64,000 bases of DNA. Origin: Epiperipatus broadwayi (lineage: Eukaryota > Onychophora > Udeonychophora > Euonychophora > Peripatidae). The stretch covers positions 2,232,001 to 2,296,000 of the forward strand of contig JAQFVV010000180.1 of NCBI GenBank assembly GCA_028023455.1, written 5' to 3'. Numbering within the stretch: position 1 is the stretch's first letter; the number at the start of each line of letters is the position of its first letter. A program made the position numbers and the translations under genes. Below the pieces are notes generated by a model. It saw nothing but the letters and a program-made list of their open reading frames with translations, was not told the DNA's origin and searched no databases. Shown here piece after piece: positions 37,142 through 48,905 of the stretch.

Positions 37142-38608
37142 TAATGAACCAGAAACAAAGTTAATCTTCCATTATGAATATAGCAGCATTCTGAGACTGC
37201 TGAGGCTCCAAAGAAAACAAAGTATCAGGAAATTTACACATAGACAAAGAATCATTATATAAAGAGTCAGGTGCAAGAAGTCTGTCTCTAATTTTGATTT
37301 TTGTTGATAACAGTAATAAAAGTGTTCAGAAATTGCACTGTCATCCTGGTAAAACAAGAGCTTACATCTGGTAATCCACACTGCAAATAACAGAAAAATA
37401 GCCATTCTTATTTTATCCCACTTTTGAAGGCTTTAAAAATAGAAAGCACATCTTTATTACTACTAGAAATATGATTTCCTAAAAAAATATGAGTGGAAAT
37501 AGAGAAGGACAATTAAAAAAATATGATGAAGCGTCTCATCATCTGAGAAATAAAACTGGCAATATGAATCAATCTTTTGATAGCCTTTTCTAAACCCTAA
37601 AAATAATTAGTAGGTAAAGATGAAAGATTAAACTTTAAAATAAAATCAATGTATTTACTATAAATCAGTTTATAAACTTTCCAATTCTCAAGTATATGTA
37701 TAGAAAGTTGAAAAAATTTCATAAGAAAGTCTCTAATCTTGGATATCCACTCTCCAAGAAATGGAGGAGTGTCTGTAGGTTCAAATGGAAAATTTTGATC
37801 TTTCTGTAGTAGCCTGAGATGAAAAGATCTAAGAACAGCAATAGCCTTCTGAATATAAAAAGTAGATAATCTATGAAAATCAAGGCCATTGAGCTCCTTG
37901 AGTTTCTATAACTAAAATAGACTGATTCCTCTCCAGAAAATCTTAGAACAAATTGAATTTATACTATTTTGAAAGAATAAAGTAGGCTTAATGATAGGTA
38001 AAAAAATAATTGATTCTGGGAAAAAGTAACATAATAAGGAGTGCCACTTTTCCAGATAATGGTAAATAAATTGACGAAAGAGAATTAGGGAGACTTTTGA
38101 ATTTGTTTTAAGATTGAAAGCTGAATTTCTTTCCTCATAGCAATTCTTGATAAAGCAATTGGAAAAACCAAGAAATTTTTGAGGTTCAAGATTGAAAGCT
38201 GAATTTCTTTCCTCATAGAAATTCTTGATAAAATAATTGGAAAAACCAAGAAATTTTTGAGTACTAATGTGAATTGAGATGGGAAAATGACACCAGATTT
38301 AATTTTCCATGTTGAAGATTTGGAAAGATTTCATTGAAGCTTAAATCTAAGTGATTTAATTGAAGCTTAAATTTAAGTGAATATCTGTCCAAAATCTCTT
38401 GTAAAGTTAATAAGTACTTATGTAAAGGAAAACTGTGACATCATCCATATATGAGATATGATGTATATCCTCACCAAGAGCAGGCCCACAAATTCCAGGC
38501 AGGTTTTTTTCAATGTTGACCAAAAGAGGATTGATATAAGACAACCATCTAGAGATATTAAAACAGATCTGTTAAGAATAATTACAACAAAAAATAGACA
38601 TACAATGA
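37142..38608 (-). mobile_element. LINE fragment inserted in the Gypsy LTR
   Basis: Minus strand, degraded. Near 38,450 it reads a catalytic-type 'ISHIWMM/SYMDDVTVF' segment, preceded by a 'LISILFWSTLKKTC' stretch that fits RT motif 4 wording. Downstream come pieces such as 'LSGKVALLIMLLFPRINYFFTYH' and 'DETLHHIFL', and an open 77-codon frame (37,405-37,172) with 'WITRCKLLFYQD'. The order suggests an L1/Tx1-like RT followed by its C-terminal region. LTR sequence around 'atgaacaaa' occurs on both sides, as a target duplication would. Confidence 0.6.
38111..38261 (-). repeat. Tandem duplication of about 75 bp in the LINE
   Basis: 'agattgaaagctgaatttct' through 'gaaatttttgag' occurs at 38,111-38,182 and again at 38,189-38,261 with few differences. 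Confidence 0.9.
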
Positions 38609-39517
38609 ACAAATGTCATGAAATGAATTCATGCATAAAGTTAGTAATAAATAAGTGTTAATAGAATCACACACACATTAAACAGATAGGATGTACAATA
38701 AGCAACTAATTAATATTTTATATGAAATTTTAATGTAACTTAATGTCTTTTGAATCAAGATTCTATTCACCTCTCAAACTTTTTTTTAATGTCTATTTTT
38801 AACAGTTATTTCATTCTGTGGTTATGGTTAAACACTCTCAGATAGAATACTGATTTATCTTACTGGTACATTTCTTTGTAGTCAAGATGTTATTTAAAAA
38901 AGCACCATGCATGGTTTTGTGTCCAAACAAATCCATCATTTAAAATATGGGTTTCATTTTTGCATTCAGCTTCTGGTTTAAGAAAGGTGACAGTTCAAAT
39001 CAGGACATGGGTTTAGATTTAAGAAGGAAAGGACATATTGGTGGATGCTCTGTTTCTACTCAGACATTGCATGATAGCTCAACACACAAGTGAATCTCTA
39101 ATGAAATATTTCTTTTGGGGCTTTACTTGGGACTATATGTTTTAACTCAAGCATTGACTCTCTCCACAATCAAGAAAGGAAAAGTCCTCTCCAACAATTC
39201 TTTTTTATATTCCACCAATTTTCATCTACTGCACAGATTCTATTCTCATGTCTATCTTTTCTTTTGCACTGAATTACTTTTTAACATTTCTTTGGCAATT
39301 TTAATTTGCAAAGTCTGTTCTGATAACTCTCTGAAGCAATCTTTCATTAAAGGCAATTAGCACTTTCCTATAATTAAAATTACTTGCCTTTAGATTTTAT
39401 TTTGATTAGCAACTCTTCATTGTGTATAAAAAGAAAAAACTTATATCAACAAAAAAATAACACCCTATATAAATGATTTTCTCTTTTTTTAATATTTGGG
39501 ATTATTCAATGTCAACA
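38609..39517 (-). repeat. Gypsy copy 2, 3' LTR, proximal part
   Basis: Aligns with 44,480-45,368 (shared 'gcataaagtta.taataaa', 'aaacactctcaga', 'tttatcttac', 'gacattgcatga.ag.tcaacacacaa', 'caaagtc'). Confidence 0.88.
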
Positions 39518-39539
39518 CTCTGGTACAAAACCTCCAGGG

Positions 39540-40470
39540 TTAGGACAAGAATAAAAGAGGGGTTTGACTATTTTATTCTCACTGAAATTTTTAGTATAAC
39601 AATGTTTCTGATACCCTACTTCTACACCAGGCCCCTACCATTATAGGTACCCTCTTCCCCTTCATCATTTCATCACAGTGAAGGCAAGGGTCATTCTTCC
39701 TTGTGATCTAATAGGGGTCCTTTGTACAGGTTTTGAAATTTTCTGCAAATATATTTGCCTGATTGACTCATTGGGTTTAACTTGACCTATACCTTATCAT
39801 CTTCCCTAAACTTGTCTGTTGTAACACCCTTCCTCTGGGCCCACAGTTTTACATTATGTTCCAGTTGTACCCTTGCTTTTTCTTGGTCTATCTCTTCATT
39901 GATGTTTTCTAAAATGTTCAGTAACTTAGCTTTGTATAACCTAGGTACAGGATGCCCTAATGGTAGTGTTAGTTGAAAATTCCTGTGGATTCATTATGGT
40001 CCCAAATTATATAATTCCAATACCAGAGGAATCACCTTCAGCCATCTGTTATAATCAGATCATATACCCTTAAGAAGCAACCTAGAGCTCTCATTATCTG
40101 ATCACAGGGGTTAGGTTGTGGATTCTTTATGGAAGACAGTACATTTGAATTCCATACCTTCCAAATATGGTGGAAATGGCATTCAGTGGTTGGACAAAAT
40201 ATCCTGAGACCTTCCCATTTGCACAAAGTTTCTCAAGTAAACATACTGCATTCTGAGTTTTGGCCAGAGATACTTGATATAGTGATTCCCACTTAGAAAA
40301 GACATTATTAACCAACAATAAATATCTTTTTTTTGAAAATCTGGTAATAACCCATAAAAATCTATGGCTATCAAATCTTTAAGCTTCTGTGGAATTATTA
40401 GACTAAAAGGGTTTTGATAAGACTCATTTTCAGGTTTTGTCCTCTGACAAATCTCACATACATTAAACAT
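39540..40470 (-). pseudogene. Gypsy copy 2 integrase core and tail (broken)
   Basis: The minus-strand frame 40,470-40,183 begins in 'VCEICQRTKPENESYQNPF', the end of the zinc-binding domain and the linker, then 'LIAIDFYGLLP' with the first catalytic aspartate, then a decayed core. The GPY-like tail lies somewhere below 40,050 but is scrambled. Confidence 0.75.
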
Positions 40471-40678
40471 GCTTACAAGATCTCATATTCACCCAATTAA
40501 ACCACATCTTTAATAAATGTTTTTCTTTCCTGATGCCATGGTATCCACACAGACAGTGTGGAAACATAATGAGTTTTTTTGGCAATCTTTCCAGCATGAT
40601 TATCCTCCACTGTCCCTCTTGTACACTTGTCAAATAATGTCGAATTCCTTCCTTAAATTGATTAGTTTCTTTTACCAT
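40463..40678 (-). pseudogene. Gypsy copy 2 integrase zinc-binding domain
   Basis: A 71-codon minus-strand frame with 'VQEGQWRIIMLERLPKK' and 'GYHGIRKEKHLLKMWFNWVNMRS', matching the HHCC layout (H..H then C..C in the next frame at 40,470). One frameshift separates the His pair from the Cys pair. Confidence 0.7.
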
Positions 40679-40924
40679 TCATTAGGACTTTATCTCCACA
40701 CTCCAACATACCCTCAATTCCTAGATTATCAATAATCCTTTGGTACCTAGGTCTTGCTGTTGTATTTTTTCTAAAGGTTTCAGCTCTTCTTCCACTGATA
40801 CATCTCTTTCCACTTCCACTGTAGCCAAACATTTATCTATTTGTGAATTCTGTGCCCCTGGCACCAAGTTATGGCTCAGTGCATCTGCAACCATGTTCTC
40901 ACTTCTCTTGAAATATTGGATGGT

Positions 40925-41230
40925 GTAATTGAACTCCTGGAGAAAGATTCCACCAGATTAATCTATTTATTAAATAGCTGATGTTTAGGAACTCCAGGCT
41001 CTTATGGTCAGTCCTAATGATCACTTCTGATCTCATTGAGAACTGATGAAACTTCTGGAATGCCAATACCATGGCAATGCCTCTTTTCCTTTTACCAAGT
41101 AATTAAGCTCTGCATCCTGTAATGTTCTGCTTATGAAATAAATTATGCCAAGACTACGGCCCTCTTGGGCATGCATTAAAGGTGCACTTAATCCATATCT
41201 TCTACTATCAACCTGTACCAAAAAGGTTTT
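40925..41230 (-). pseudogene. Gypsy copy 2 RNase H domain (broken)
   Basis: The frame 41,221-41,033 reads 'VDSRRYGLSAPLMHAQEGRSLGIIYFISRTLQDAELNYLVKGKEAL', the characteristic RNase H region ('D.S..g.gaVL.Q', 'ySR.L..aE.nY.v.EkE'). The first aspartate context is altered. Confidence 0.8.
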
Positions 41231-41249
41231 TTAAATCAGGGTAATCTGG

Positions 41250-42470
41250 CATCATCTGACTGAGAAATGCCTCTGAAGTCAGTTTCTTATTCTTCAGTCC
41301 ATTTCCATGGGATTTCTTTATGTAGTAGTTGGTTTTCATGTTTATTGCAAAATTTTTATAAAATTTATTAAGATATTACACCACCCCAGGAAGGACCTAA
41401 CCTGTTTTGGTATACAAGGGGTTAAATAATCTCTAATTGCTTGAAATTTTATCAGGATGTGGCTTAATTCCCTTTACATTGATCAAATGCCCCAAGAAAT
41501 TTACCTCTTCAGGTGCTATGCACCTTTTGAGAGGTTGATGCAAATGCCCTTCATTCATATTCTTGAAAGAACATATCAAGATGTTGTAAGTGCTCATCAG
41601 AGTCCTTGGATGCAATAATCACATCTTCCACGTATATTGTGACTATGTTCTTGATCTCCTGTGAGAATATATGATCTAGGCATTTTACCAGAATCATCCT
41701 GATATTCTTTAAACTGAAAGACATTCTGTTGCATTGGTATAAGATCCCATTATAACAAAACACTATTTATGGTTGTCAGCAGGATGTAATCTGATTTGCT
41801 AATAACTGGTAGCCAGATCTGTTTTGTCTCTGAATGTATTCACTAATTTATTGATAGACAGAGGGACATTCTCATCAGACTATATGATCTTATTTAACTG
41901 TCTGGGACCCATACAGTCTTAAAAACCCATCCTTTTTGAGCACTAATATATTTTATAGCATGATGAACCCTTTATTAATCCCCATTCAGGCTAATTGTTT
42001 CTGCACCTTGATCCTAGATGTTGTAAGTGCTCATCAGGGTCCTTGGATGCAATAATCACATCTTCCGTGTATATTGTGACCATGTTCTTGATCTTCTGTG
42101 ACAATATATGATCTAGTCATTTTACCAGAACCATCCTGCTATTCTTTAAACTGAAAGACATTCTATTGCATTGGTATAAGATCCCATTATAACGAAACAC
42201 TATTTATGGTCATCAGCAGGATGTAATCTGATTTGCTAATAACTTGTAGCCAGATCTGTTTTGTCTCTGAATGTATTCACTAATTTCATTGATAGACAGA
42301 GGGACATTCTCATCAGGCTATATGATCTTATTTAACTGTCTGGGACCCATACAGTCTTAAGAACCCATCCTTTTTTGAGTGCTAATATATTTTATAGCTT
42401 GATGAACCCTTTATTAATCCCCATTCAGGCTAATTGTTTCTGCACCTTGATCCTATATTGATGAGGTAGA
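41250..42470 (-). pseudogene. Gypsy copy 2 reverse transcriptase with internal duplication
   Basis: The minus strand reads RT pieces across stops: 'INKGF' and 'LKKGWVLKTVW' (fingers), 'DKTDLATSY', 'MSFSLKN', the catalytic box as 'TIYVEDVIIAS' (the first catalytic Asp is Glu, so inactive), 'DEHLQHLDMFF', 'FLGHLINVKGIKPHPDKI'. The palm region is present twice because of a 437-bp tandem duplication. Confidence 0.82.
41579..42452 (-). repeat. 437-bp tandem duplication within RT
   Basis: Copy 1 41,579-42,015 and copy 2 42,016-42,452 match along their length ('atgttgtaagtgctcatcag' at 41,581 and 42,018; 'ctaattgtttctgcaccttg' at both ends). Substitutions between them show the duplication is not recent. 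Confidence 0.92.
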
Positions 42471-42989
42471 GTACCATCCATAATTTTAACTTGGTGTTTA
42501 TAGCCTTAATCATCCCCAATATGTTAGAAAAAATTGACATATCTACCTAGTAAATTTTCCAGGGTTCTCTTCCATTCCCCCTTTATCTGAAATGTTATTC
42601 CCCAAATTTTCATTTCTATTAATGACCTTGATCTGTTAATCCCCAAATTCTCATTTCTATTAATGGCCTTGTTCTCTCACACTTTGTAACATATCCCTTC
42701 TTTCTTTATTTTTTCTCTGTTTTCATCCCAAATCCTATTACTTCACCTAGATAATAATTTTATTATTGATCATGCATCTGGCTTTGTGTATGGTTGGACC
42801 CTAGTATAGTTTCATGTATCAAAACTTTTTATATCAGCAATACATAATGGATATTTTTTTATTCCTTATTCCAAACTGTATTCAAACTTGTTTTGAGCCT
42901 AATTGCAATTTTCTGTGTTCACCAGGGTTATTAGTGTATTTCTTACTGGGAAAGCTTGGATCTCCATGCATTGTTTAACCATCTGCTAG

Positions 42990-43090
42990 TATAATGCCTT
43001 CAGCATTATTGCTATCTGGCTATCAGAGTCCCACACTGTCTGTATTTGAATCCCATTTATTGGTATAATTATTTTTGAGGCATAAAATTA
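42990..43090 (-). pseudogene. Gypsy copy 2 aspartic protease remnant
   Basis: The minus strand reads 'IIIPINGIQIQTVWDSDSQIAIM': a retropepsin start with the catalytic D-S-G changed to D-S-D. Downstream 'VKQCMEIQAFPV' fits the same domain. Confidence 0.6.
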
Positions 43091-43099
43091 ATGGTTTTC

Positions 43100-44050
43100 C
43101 AATCCTACTCATGAGTTTATTTACCCACCTTTTTTGGATCATTCTATAGTTAGCTCTCTTTCCCCTATTTCTTTTTTTCTTTCTCCCCTCCCTTTTTCTT
43201 CCTTCTTTACTAGTTCTATCTTTAACTTTTTCTTATTGCATCCTTGAACTCTGTCATTAATTTCTTTATCCTTTCCTTTACTAATAACTCTATTTCTTTA
43301 TTTTCTACTTTATCATTTGCCATAGTTGTAGTACATTTTCCACTTTGTAATTCCATACACTGCTTATTGTTTATAATATAACTTTCTCTAAATTCTAATT
43401 TTTCTGATACAAAAGATGTAATGAAAAGAAAAAAAAATCTCAAAAAGGCCAATTCTGAATTCCCTCCCCCTTTTTTTATTTTTATTTTTCTAGTCTGAAA
43501 GAAAAACCAAAAAATAAAATTTTAAACAAATATTTTCCTTCCTTTTTATATTACTTGAACTGTCAAAAAAAAAAAGAAATTTGCAAAACTTAATACTTCC
43601 TTTATTTTTTTTACTAATTAGTATGTATACCAACATTCAAATCCTTATTGTCACTTTTCCTTATCAACCCTATCTGTCTACATATGCCATTTTTCATATC
43701 CAGATCGAGTGAATTTATATATCTTTGGTGATTCTTTTTCACCTACTAGTCTTTCATTGTATTATTTACTGACTTTTTAGATCACACAAAGTACACTTTT
43801 ATTTTATTGAAATATCTAATTTCTACTGTTTATTGTTCACAAGTTCATTAACATTTATTTTCAAACTAACCACTTCTTTAAAATTTTCCTCCTATTCTAT
43901 CTTTTTTGAGGACAGAAAACCTTTAAATTATAGCACTATAACTTTTATTTCTTTCAATTTACTACTTTCTATAATTATTCTCTTATTCTGGGTTTTGATG
44001 TCTTGCACTTGTGCTGCCATTGTGGCTCACAAGCACTCACATTGGATGAC
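43100..44050 (-). other. Gypsy copy 2 5' internal region, gag not recognisable
   Basis: A 76-codon minus-strand frame (43,452-43,222) is Lys/Glu-rich and could be a gag remnant, but no zinc knuckle or capsid motif is visible. The rest to the 5' LTR is AT-rich with stops. Gag is probably deleted or decayed. Confidence 0.45.
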
Positions 44051-44051
44051 A

Positions 44052-45368
44052 TACCATTTTCAGTCTATTTAGGCCTTATATATCATAGATTGCTAATGTA
44101 TTTATTTGTTAATCAAGCTACATCTGCATTTATTCATTTTTGATATTAGAGATCTTCCCAAAATGTAACTACATTTCTATATTAACTCACTTAATTCATT
44201 GTTTGTTTTTATTATATAATTGTCCACCATGCCAGTGTTTAATTTATTTACTCAGTGCCAGGATTATATAACCCACTGACCCAGGGTGATTAATAAATGT
44301 AATTGCTTCAATTAATTTTGGGACTTAGTTTCTCACTCTTTTTTTTCTAGTAATTTCCTGAGGTTATAACCGGTAAAGCAATACTGTCCTTGTTAAAAAA
44401 AACATAATCTCAAATTATTTTGTTGGTATAACTGAATAATTATGACAACAAAAAAATAGTTTCACAATGAACAAATTATATCATGAAAATAAATTTATTG
44501 AATTTACGCATAAAGTTATTAATAAAAAGTATTAACAGAATTGCAAGCAAGTAATTAATATTTTGTATGGAATTTTCATGAAACTTAATCAGTTTCCTTA
44601 TCAAGGATCCATTCACTTCTCAATCTTTTATTTTTTGTTTACTGTCTATTTTTAATAGTTAGTTCATTCTAAGTCTACGTTTAAACACTCTCAGAAAGTA
44701 TAATGATTTATCTTACCATTAAGTCTCTTTGTAGTTGAAATATTACTTCATAAGATACCATGCTCTGGTTTAGGAAAGATGACGGACATTGGTTTAGACT
44801 TAATATGGAAAAGACATATCAGCAGATGCTCTGTTTTTATTCAGACATTGCATGACAGTTCAACACACAATTAAATCTCTGATGAAACATTTCTATTGTG
44901 GCTTCATTTGGGACAATATGATGTTTATTTTAACTCAAGCATTGGCTCTCTCCACAACCAAAAAAAGAAACAGACAAATCCCACTCTAACAATCTCCTTT
45001 CTTTTTTATATCCCACCAATTTTCATTTACTGCACAGATTCTATTCTCACCTCTGACTTTTCTTTTGTATCAATTATTTCTTATCATTTCTTTGGAATTT
45101 TGATTTGTCAAGTCCATTTCTTATAACTCCCTCAATGGCCATCTTTGATTAAAGGCAATTAGCAGTTTATTATAATCAAAATTACTTGCTTTTAGATTTT
45201 GTATTGATCTAGGTGTATTTTTATTCTTTTCTTTTTTTAAAAAAAAAAAAATCTTCACTGTATATAAAAAGAAATAACTTATACCAATATAAAAAAATAA
45301 CAAACAACATATATATATGTAAATGATTATCTTTCTTTTTTGATATTCGGGATTTTCCAATGCCAATA
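44052..45368 (-). repeat. Gypsy copy 2, 5' LTR
   Basis: About 1,317 bp, uninterrupted, aligning with the two split pieces of the 3' LTR. This comparison reveals the nested LINE. Confidence 0.88.
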
Positions 45369-46680
45369 CTCTTGCACCATATATATATGGAACAGTATTA
45401 AATTAGGATATTTTTATATGAGAAATATCTAATTATTGCCTTTAAGAATTCCTATTATTTTATTAGATTTCATTTGTTTTACTTGGATATTTCCAGTGAC
45501 TTCATAAGGAATTGGAATGACCTTTGCCCTGAAATAAGCTATTTAAAAAATAGTTTATTCTTTGTATATATTATAACAATCAGACTTATTAAAGAATGTA
45601 TAATACAATTCTTGATGCTAGTGGAATCTAGTACAAGCACACACATATATATTTAAAATTTGCTTATAAGAGATAAAACTGAAACACTTTTTTAAGCCGG
45701 ATTTAATTGAGCATTTCTTTCAATTGTATTTACTTTTATATAATGAATAATTTAAAATCTAATATTTTTAAAAATTAAGTATTGTTAACATTTTATTTAT
45801 CTTAAAGTATTGATAAATTATTTTCTCATAATAACAGTGTTAAAGAATTAAATGTTTGTTTTTCTTTAATGATAAAATAAAAAAACTTTATGAGAAAATA
45901 CTGTTAAAAAGTGTTGGTATTGATATTAAATCAAATATTGATTTAATTTGTCAATGTTTAATGTTACGTCATCGATTAGAACAATCTGTTAAAAATATGT
46001 GATTATGTTAATAAATTACAAAACAAATAAATGCTGATTTTTTTTTTTTTGTATGTTAATTTTTAAACCTGATAAAAATAGTTTTTTTTTTCACACTTAG
46101 AAACACATATTTAGTAGAATATAAAAATGTGATATGTTGTAAAATTGTTTCTTCTTAGAAAAAGACAAAAATATTACAATAGGTTTTATACCATTGTAAA
46201 TTCATTAAGTTCTCTCTTCCATTCATCTTATTTATCCAATCTTCAATAGTCCAATCAATCTCACAATATTGCTCAAAATAGTTAGGGCAGTGGAGAGGGT
46301 AATCTCTAGAATTGAAGGTCCATGTATTACCACCATACTCTGCCATTTCTTTTTACTTTCCATAATCTTCAAAGCAGTAGGCTATTTGATTATTTATGTT
46401 TTATTTGATCATTAATGACTTGTTTCTTTTTCTTCTCCTATTTCATTTTAATAAAAGCTACTTTTAACACACCTTTTCCATTTTTTGGTTGCCATATCTT
46501 AAGGAAAAATCTTAAACTTTAAAAGTAAGTGTTCAACACTTTTTTAAATTTTTCTGATAACCAAGGCTAATAATGTTCTTTCATTAAACAATATGTTCCT
46601 TTTAGTCTTATAAAACATACTTTTATATTTCATATATTATTTTTTTATAACTCTAAACTATTTTTTTTTTCATATGTCAA
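45369..46680. other. AT-rich intergenic DNA, no gene seen
   Basis: Several homopolymer T runs. A 63-codon minus-strand frame (46,346-46,155) contains 'WTFNSRDYPLHCPNYFEQYCEIDWTIEDW', of unusual composition but unrecognised. Confidence 0.45.
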
Positions 46681-46682
46681 AT

Positions 46683-46753
46683 GTGTTGACCGGGAAGCAA
46701 ACCCGGGCCAACTGCTTGGAAGGCAGCTATGCTAACCAGTAGGTCACCAACAC
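46683..46753 (-). tRNA. tRNA-Gly(TCC)-like sequence, probably pseudogene
   Basis: On the minus strand, 71 nt with a full 7-bp acceptor stem (GTGTTGG/TCAACAC, one G-T), anticodon loop CTTCCAA with anticodon TCC, a CTGCC/AGCAG-type anticodon stem and a CCGGG/CCCGG T-stem. The T-loop is TTTGCTT rather than TTCGATT, so the conserved C56 and A58 of the B box are lost, and the D-arm 'ACCTACTGG' departs from the usual 'GTATAGTGG'. No 3' T-run terminator is obvious at the expected spot. Likely a tRNA pseudogene or SINE head. Confidence 0.7.
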
Positions 46754-46899
46754 TTGACAATTATTTTTTTTTATTATTGCACATTTTTTGTCTAAACAAT
46801 TTATCTATCTTTCTTTTGCAGTCTTTATATTATATTTCATCATCATTATTTTCAATATATTAAATAACCTCAATATTACCATATATTCTTTAAAATTAC

Positions 46900-47150
46900 A
46901 GAGACTAAATTCTGCATACAGTAGCACTATTCAGTGCAAGCCAAAATAATCAATGGATGTAGGAAGGTTTGTGCATAAAATTCCTATCTATTGTCTACTC
47001 ATCCAATATCCCCAGACTACTTTCTAGCTTGTGGCTTTCATCGGTGAGGAGCACAAAGCTTTCTGCATCCATTGATTATTCTGGTTTGTTCTGAGTCATG
47101 CTACAGTATGGAGTTTAGCTTCTGTATAAACAGCTTGTGCAAGCATAAAG
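46900..47150. repeat. Truncated family A repeat, inverted pair
   Basis: A minus-strand piece with the ribozyme (47,009-47,050) meets a plus-strand piece of the unit's 3' end at about 47,055-47,125 ('gcatccattgattattctgg'), giving a short inverted pair ending in 'ctacagtatggag'. Confidence 0.65.
47009..47050 (-). ncRNA. Hammerhead relic, family A
   Basis: CCGATGA in place of CTGATGA (U4 changed), GAA, AGTAGT instead of ACTAGT, C and TGGGGA present. Predicted inactive. Confidence 0.55.
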
Positions 47151-47189
47151 AATGGTAATCATGTGATGATTCTTTTAAATTCCTATAAA

Positions 47190-47765
47190 AAATACATAAA
47201 AGACAAATGACCCCCAAGATGCATTTCGTGCTGAACCAACACTCATCAGTTGGTCCTGGTCACTATCTCTCATATATATCTTTATTATATGAAAAATGTA
47301 TATTAAATAATTACATTTTGAATCACAAGTATCAAATTAAACTTGAACCAAATCTTTGACATTATCCATTTTAGATAAATATAGCAATGACTATTATTAA
47401 TCATTTACTAAACTAGAGATTGTCTCTAGCATAGATATAAACTTTAAAACTCAATTAAAAATTAATAGATCTGATTTTTTAAGATTAAACACACAAAGTT
47501 ATTCACATTTCTTTTTCCCATATGTAATATCTTAATAAATATATTACATGTGGAAAAAATGTGAATAAACTCCATGTGTTTGCATGTTTAATTTAAAAAA
47601 ATCAGATATATTAATCATTAATTGAGTTTTAAAGTTTATGTTTGTGCTAGAAGTAATCTCTAGTTTAGTAAATGATTAGTAATAGTCATTACTATATGTA
47701 TCTAAAGTGGATGATATCAAAGATTTGGGTTGAGTTAATTTGACACTTGTAATTCAAAATGTCAT
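47190..47765. mobile_element. Hammerhead repeat family B, inverted pair
   Basis: Minus-strand family B sequence (47,190-about 47,540) faces a plus-strand arm (about 47,550-47,765), sharing 'aatctctagtttagtaaatgattagtaat' and its complement. The body matches 922-1,650. The minus arm keeps an intact ribozyme. No flanking duplication found by eye. Confidence 0.7.
47214..47253 (-). ncRNA. Hammerhead ribozyme, family B, complete core
   Basis: Minus strand: stem I CCAA/TTGG (4 bp, with GA/TC pairing possible beyond a bulge), CTGATGA, stem II GTGTTG/CAGCAC (one G-T) with loop GTT, GAA, ATGCAT stem III, C at the cleavage site. All invariant hammerhead positions are present; type I topology because stem I is open. 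Confidence 0.8.
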
Positions 47766-48159
47766 TATTTTCAACCTTTACTGATTCAATGCATGGTTAG
47801 ATTTTTCTAGTTTAGCACAATTTTGATAATTCCTAGTCTTCCTTTTCGACATCACAATAGAAACTTTCTTATTATATCCATCCATGCCACATGTAGTCTC
47901 TATCTGATTCTTGGTAATTTTTTTAGATTCTGTTTCAAACTCTAAATGTACATTTATTATTATCTTTTAGCAATATTCACTTTACCTCTATTTAAGGCTT
48001 AATATTTTCAGTATTATCAATATTTTTTGTTCTCTAGACTATGTATTTTATTTTCAATCTTTTTTGTTACTCTTAACACACACTTGTCCATAATTTGTTG
48101 AGTAGTCTGAAATACATATATTGCTTTCTTTTAAAAGTCTAAGTCTCAAATCCATACAT

Positions 48160-48720
48160 AAAAACTGATAAAACACATCTATTAAAAAATGTTACATTTC
48201 AAACACATTGATATAATAACTTTCAAACACATTGATATAATAACTTTTAATATTGTTATTTGTACAAAATCACTCCCTTCAATTTTAATTTTATGATTAT
48301 TTTTATTTATTATGTTTTCATCTGTATTAAAAATCTGACCAAAATATTTGAAGTTGTTAACTTTTTCTATTGCATGTTTATCAATATTTCTTTTTCTGAG
48401 CAAATTTATTGGGTACTACTTTAGTCTGTTTTAGAAATAATCCTTCTACTTTCTTATTTTTATCCAATAATACATACAAGATTTTATTTGCATCCACATC
48501 ATCTGCAAAAGCATGAGGACTTAAATAACTTTTATTTATTATTACTCCATTAAATGTTCATTTTAATGCTGCTGTAAAATTTTATGGATATTTGAAATCC
48601 CTTGGTGTAAACCCTTCTCACTGTGGAATCTATTACTACTATTAAATTTTGATAAATATTCTTCAAAATGTTATTTTATTGTGGTTTCACATTTTGATCA
48701 TCCAAAGCCTTAGTTATCAT
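48160..48720 (-). pseudogene. LINE reverse transcriptase fragment
   Basis: The minus strand reads 'GLHQGISN' (motif before the catalytic box), 'AFADDVDANKILYVLLDK' (catalytic ADD box, 48,520-48,470), then after frameshifts an open frame 48,403-48,182 with 'IEKVNNFKYFGQIFNTDENIINKNNHKIKI', the V..FKYLG motif of RTE/Jockey-type RTs. A 24-bp sequence is tandemly doubled near 48,195-48,243. The copy is 5' truncated and dead. Confidence 0.7.
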
Positions 48721-48905
48721 AGAAATGCTTAAGTGATGAAATGCTTTTTCATCATCTTGAAACCCAAAACATAATGATAACTGATAACCATAGACTGTTG
48801 TATAACTTCTCTCAATACATGGATGGAATTAATTGTGCTAGAATCACTTTGAAATACAATTTATATTTTGGTTGATTTGAATCCAAAATTACTTACAGAT
48901 GAATT

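Larger units (their letters stand above)
36704..45368 (-). mobile_element. Gypsy LTR retrotransposon (copy 2) with nested LINE
   Basis: Minus-strand Gypsy element with long LTRs (about 1.3 kb). The 5' LTR is 44,052-45,368. The 3' LTR is split into 36,704-37,141 and 38,609-39,517 by a LINE. The internal part holds protease, RT, RNase H, integrase zinc-binding domain and integrase core in order; gag is mostly missing. LTR ends are approximate (minus-strand start TGTTGACATTG in one, mutated to TATTGGCATTG in the other). It differs from copy 1 in LTR length and sequence, so it is a separate family. Confidence 0.85.
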
